A stretch of 5,731 bases of DNA. It comes from Chloroflexota bacterium (GTDB lineage Bacteria > Chloroflexota > Anaerolineae > VGOG01). Of the stretch, positions 5,480-5,731 are shown in pieces. The notes under the pieces were generated by a model. That model did no database searches. It was not told where the DNA came from and worked only from the letters and a program-made list of their open reading frames with translations. The position numbers and the translations under genes are program-made. Location: assembly GCA_030615705.1 (NCBI GenBank), contig JAUWYT010000126.1, positions 1-5,731 on the forward strand, in the 5' to 3' direction. Numbering within the stretch: position 1 is the first letter of the stretch; each line of letters begins with the position of its first letter.

Positions 5480-5508
5480 ATCATATGGTATTACCCTGCA
5501 ACATTTGC
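5480..5508 (-). promoter_or_regulatory. Weak promoter for the GtrA-to-membrane-protein operon
   Basis: TATGAT (5485-5480) is a 5/6 match to the -10 consensus and would start transcription near 5473, about 37 bases before the GtrA ATG. The -35 position at 17-base spacing (5508-5503) reads GCAAAT, a poor match, which suggests dependence on an activator. No other -10/-35 pair in 5437-5590 looked better. Confidence 0.3.
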
Positions 5509-5523
5509 ACGGATCGCGCAAAT
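5503..5523. promoter_or_regulatory. Imperfect dyad, possible regulator-binding site
   Basis: ATTTGCACG (5503-5511) and CGCGCAAAT (5515-5523) form a 21-base dyad around the centre at 5513, with 8 of 10 positions symmetric and perfect outer arms ATTTGC/GCAAAT. It overlaps the weak -35 and is centred about 40 bases upstream of the predicted start site, where activators that touch RNA polymerase often bind. No matching regulator is encoded in the window. Confidence 0.4.
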
Positions 5524-5533
5524 TCTTTCTTAC

Positions 5534-5557
5534 CACCAAGGCACGAAGACACGAAGG
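5534..5557. repeat. Degenerate octamer repeat
   Basis: Three 8-base units in a row: CACCAAGG, CACGAAGA, CACGAAGG. From general familiarity, sequences of this form recur as noncoding repeats in many environmental bacterial genomes. It lies between the operon promoter and the array at the window edge and has no evident coding role. Confidence 0.6.
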
Positions 5558-5591
5558 TTTAGGGAGAGGCCATCTCATGCTGCTTTTCACC

Positions 5592-5731
5592 GCCCTTCGA
5601 CAGGCCCCTGGTCCTTTGGCACTTGTCCTGGACCCTTTGTCCTTGGGCACTTAGTCCTGTACGGCCTGAGTACAGGGCCAAAGGACCAAGGGCGACAAGT
5701 ACAGGGCCCAGGGACAAAGGGCTCAGGACAC
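5592..5731. repeat. Strand-switching array of 28-29-base degenerate repeats, running off the window
   Basis: Two direct units start at GTCCTTTGGCACTT (5611) and GTCCTTGGGCACTT (5639), 28 bases apart. After a switch point at 5663-5669 the units run the other way: AGTACAGGGCC at 5669-5679 and 5698-5708, 29 bases apart. The first half has a 7-base substructure (GGTCCTT, TGGCACT, TGTCCTG, GACCCTT, TGTCCTT, GGGCACT). Inverted matches include GGTCCTTTGGC (5610-5620) with 5677-5687, exact over 11 bases, and 5633-5648 with 5706-5721, 15 of 16. The array is framed by GCCCTTCGAC (5592-5601) and GCTCAGGACA (5721-5730). No gene is seen here; frames across it are low-complexity translations of the repeat. 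Confidence 0.75.
5639..5686. repeat. Central stem-loop of the repeat array
   Basis: CCTGTAC (5656-5662) pairs exactly with GTACAGG (5670-5676) around the loop GGCCTGA, and GTCCTTGGGC (5639-5648) pairs with GCCAAAGGAC (5677-5686) with one mismatch, leaving a 7-base bulge ACTTAGT on one side. It marks the point where the repeat units change strand. No T-run follows on either strand, so it is not a typical intrinsic terminator. Confidence 0.6.

Noticed and set aside
5387..5650. Minus-strand open frame of 87 codons upstream of and overlapping GtrA
   Set aside because: It runs through the repeat array, the octamer repeat and the promoter region; the product is basic, low in hydrophobic pattern, and the start lies in repeat sequence.
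5592..5731. CRISPR array
   Set aside because: Units are degenerate, change strand, and have no unique spacers of uniform length between identical repeats; no cas gene is near.

Overview
The window looks like a GC-rich bacterial chromosome segment. Every gene I can support lies on the minus strand, so transcription runs from high to low coordinates. The gene types (ornithine-fermentation-type dehydrogenase, MOFRL glycerate kinase, GT4 glycosyltransferase with a GtrA partner, zinc-ribbon Nudix) together with short tandem heptamer and other interspersed repeats fit an uncultured Chloroflexota-like bacterium. That placement is an inference from style and not a match; no rRNA or marker gene is present.

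Right end (5437-5731): no gene. It holds a strand-switching array of degenerate repeats that runs off the window edge (5592-5731), an octamer repeat (5534-5557), a dyad (5503-5523) over a weak promoter (-10 TATGAT at 5480-5485), and a small leader hairpin (5442-5473).

Main cluster (5436 down to 718): GtrA-like membrane protein (5436-4930), GT4 glycosyltransferase (4927-3797), zinc-ribbon Nudix hydrolase (3781-3248), half-size permease (3242-2754), glycerate 2-kinase (2740-1352) and an unrecognised six-helix membrane protein (1341-718). Gaps are 2, 15, 5, 13 and 10 bases, so this is very probably one operon. The first two genes suggest lipid-linked sugar export or envelope glycosylation. The permease and kinase suggest uptake and phosphorylation of glycerate or a similar acid. 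What joins the two halves is not visible.

Left spacer (424-717): no gene. It holds a good sigma70-type promoter (-35 TTGACA, 17-bp spacer, -10 TATCGT, at 634-662), an interspersed repeat (600-626), and a 13-bp-arm palindrome (553-583). The promoter would drive the leftmost gene, a 2,4-diaminopentanoate-dehydrogenase-like oxidoreductase cut by the window edge (423-1), through a leader of about 200 nt.

The most unusual feature is heptamer tandem repeats in and at the end of the glycosyltransferase gene. One lies inside the coding sequence, where gain or loss of a unit would shift frame. The other contains the stop codon that is all that separates the glycosyltransferase frame from the in-frame Nudix gene; a one-base difference from the flanking repeat units creates that stop.
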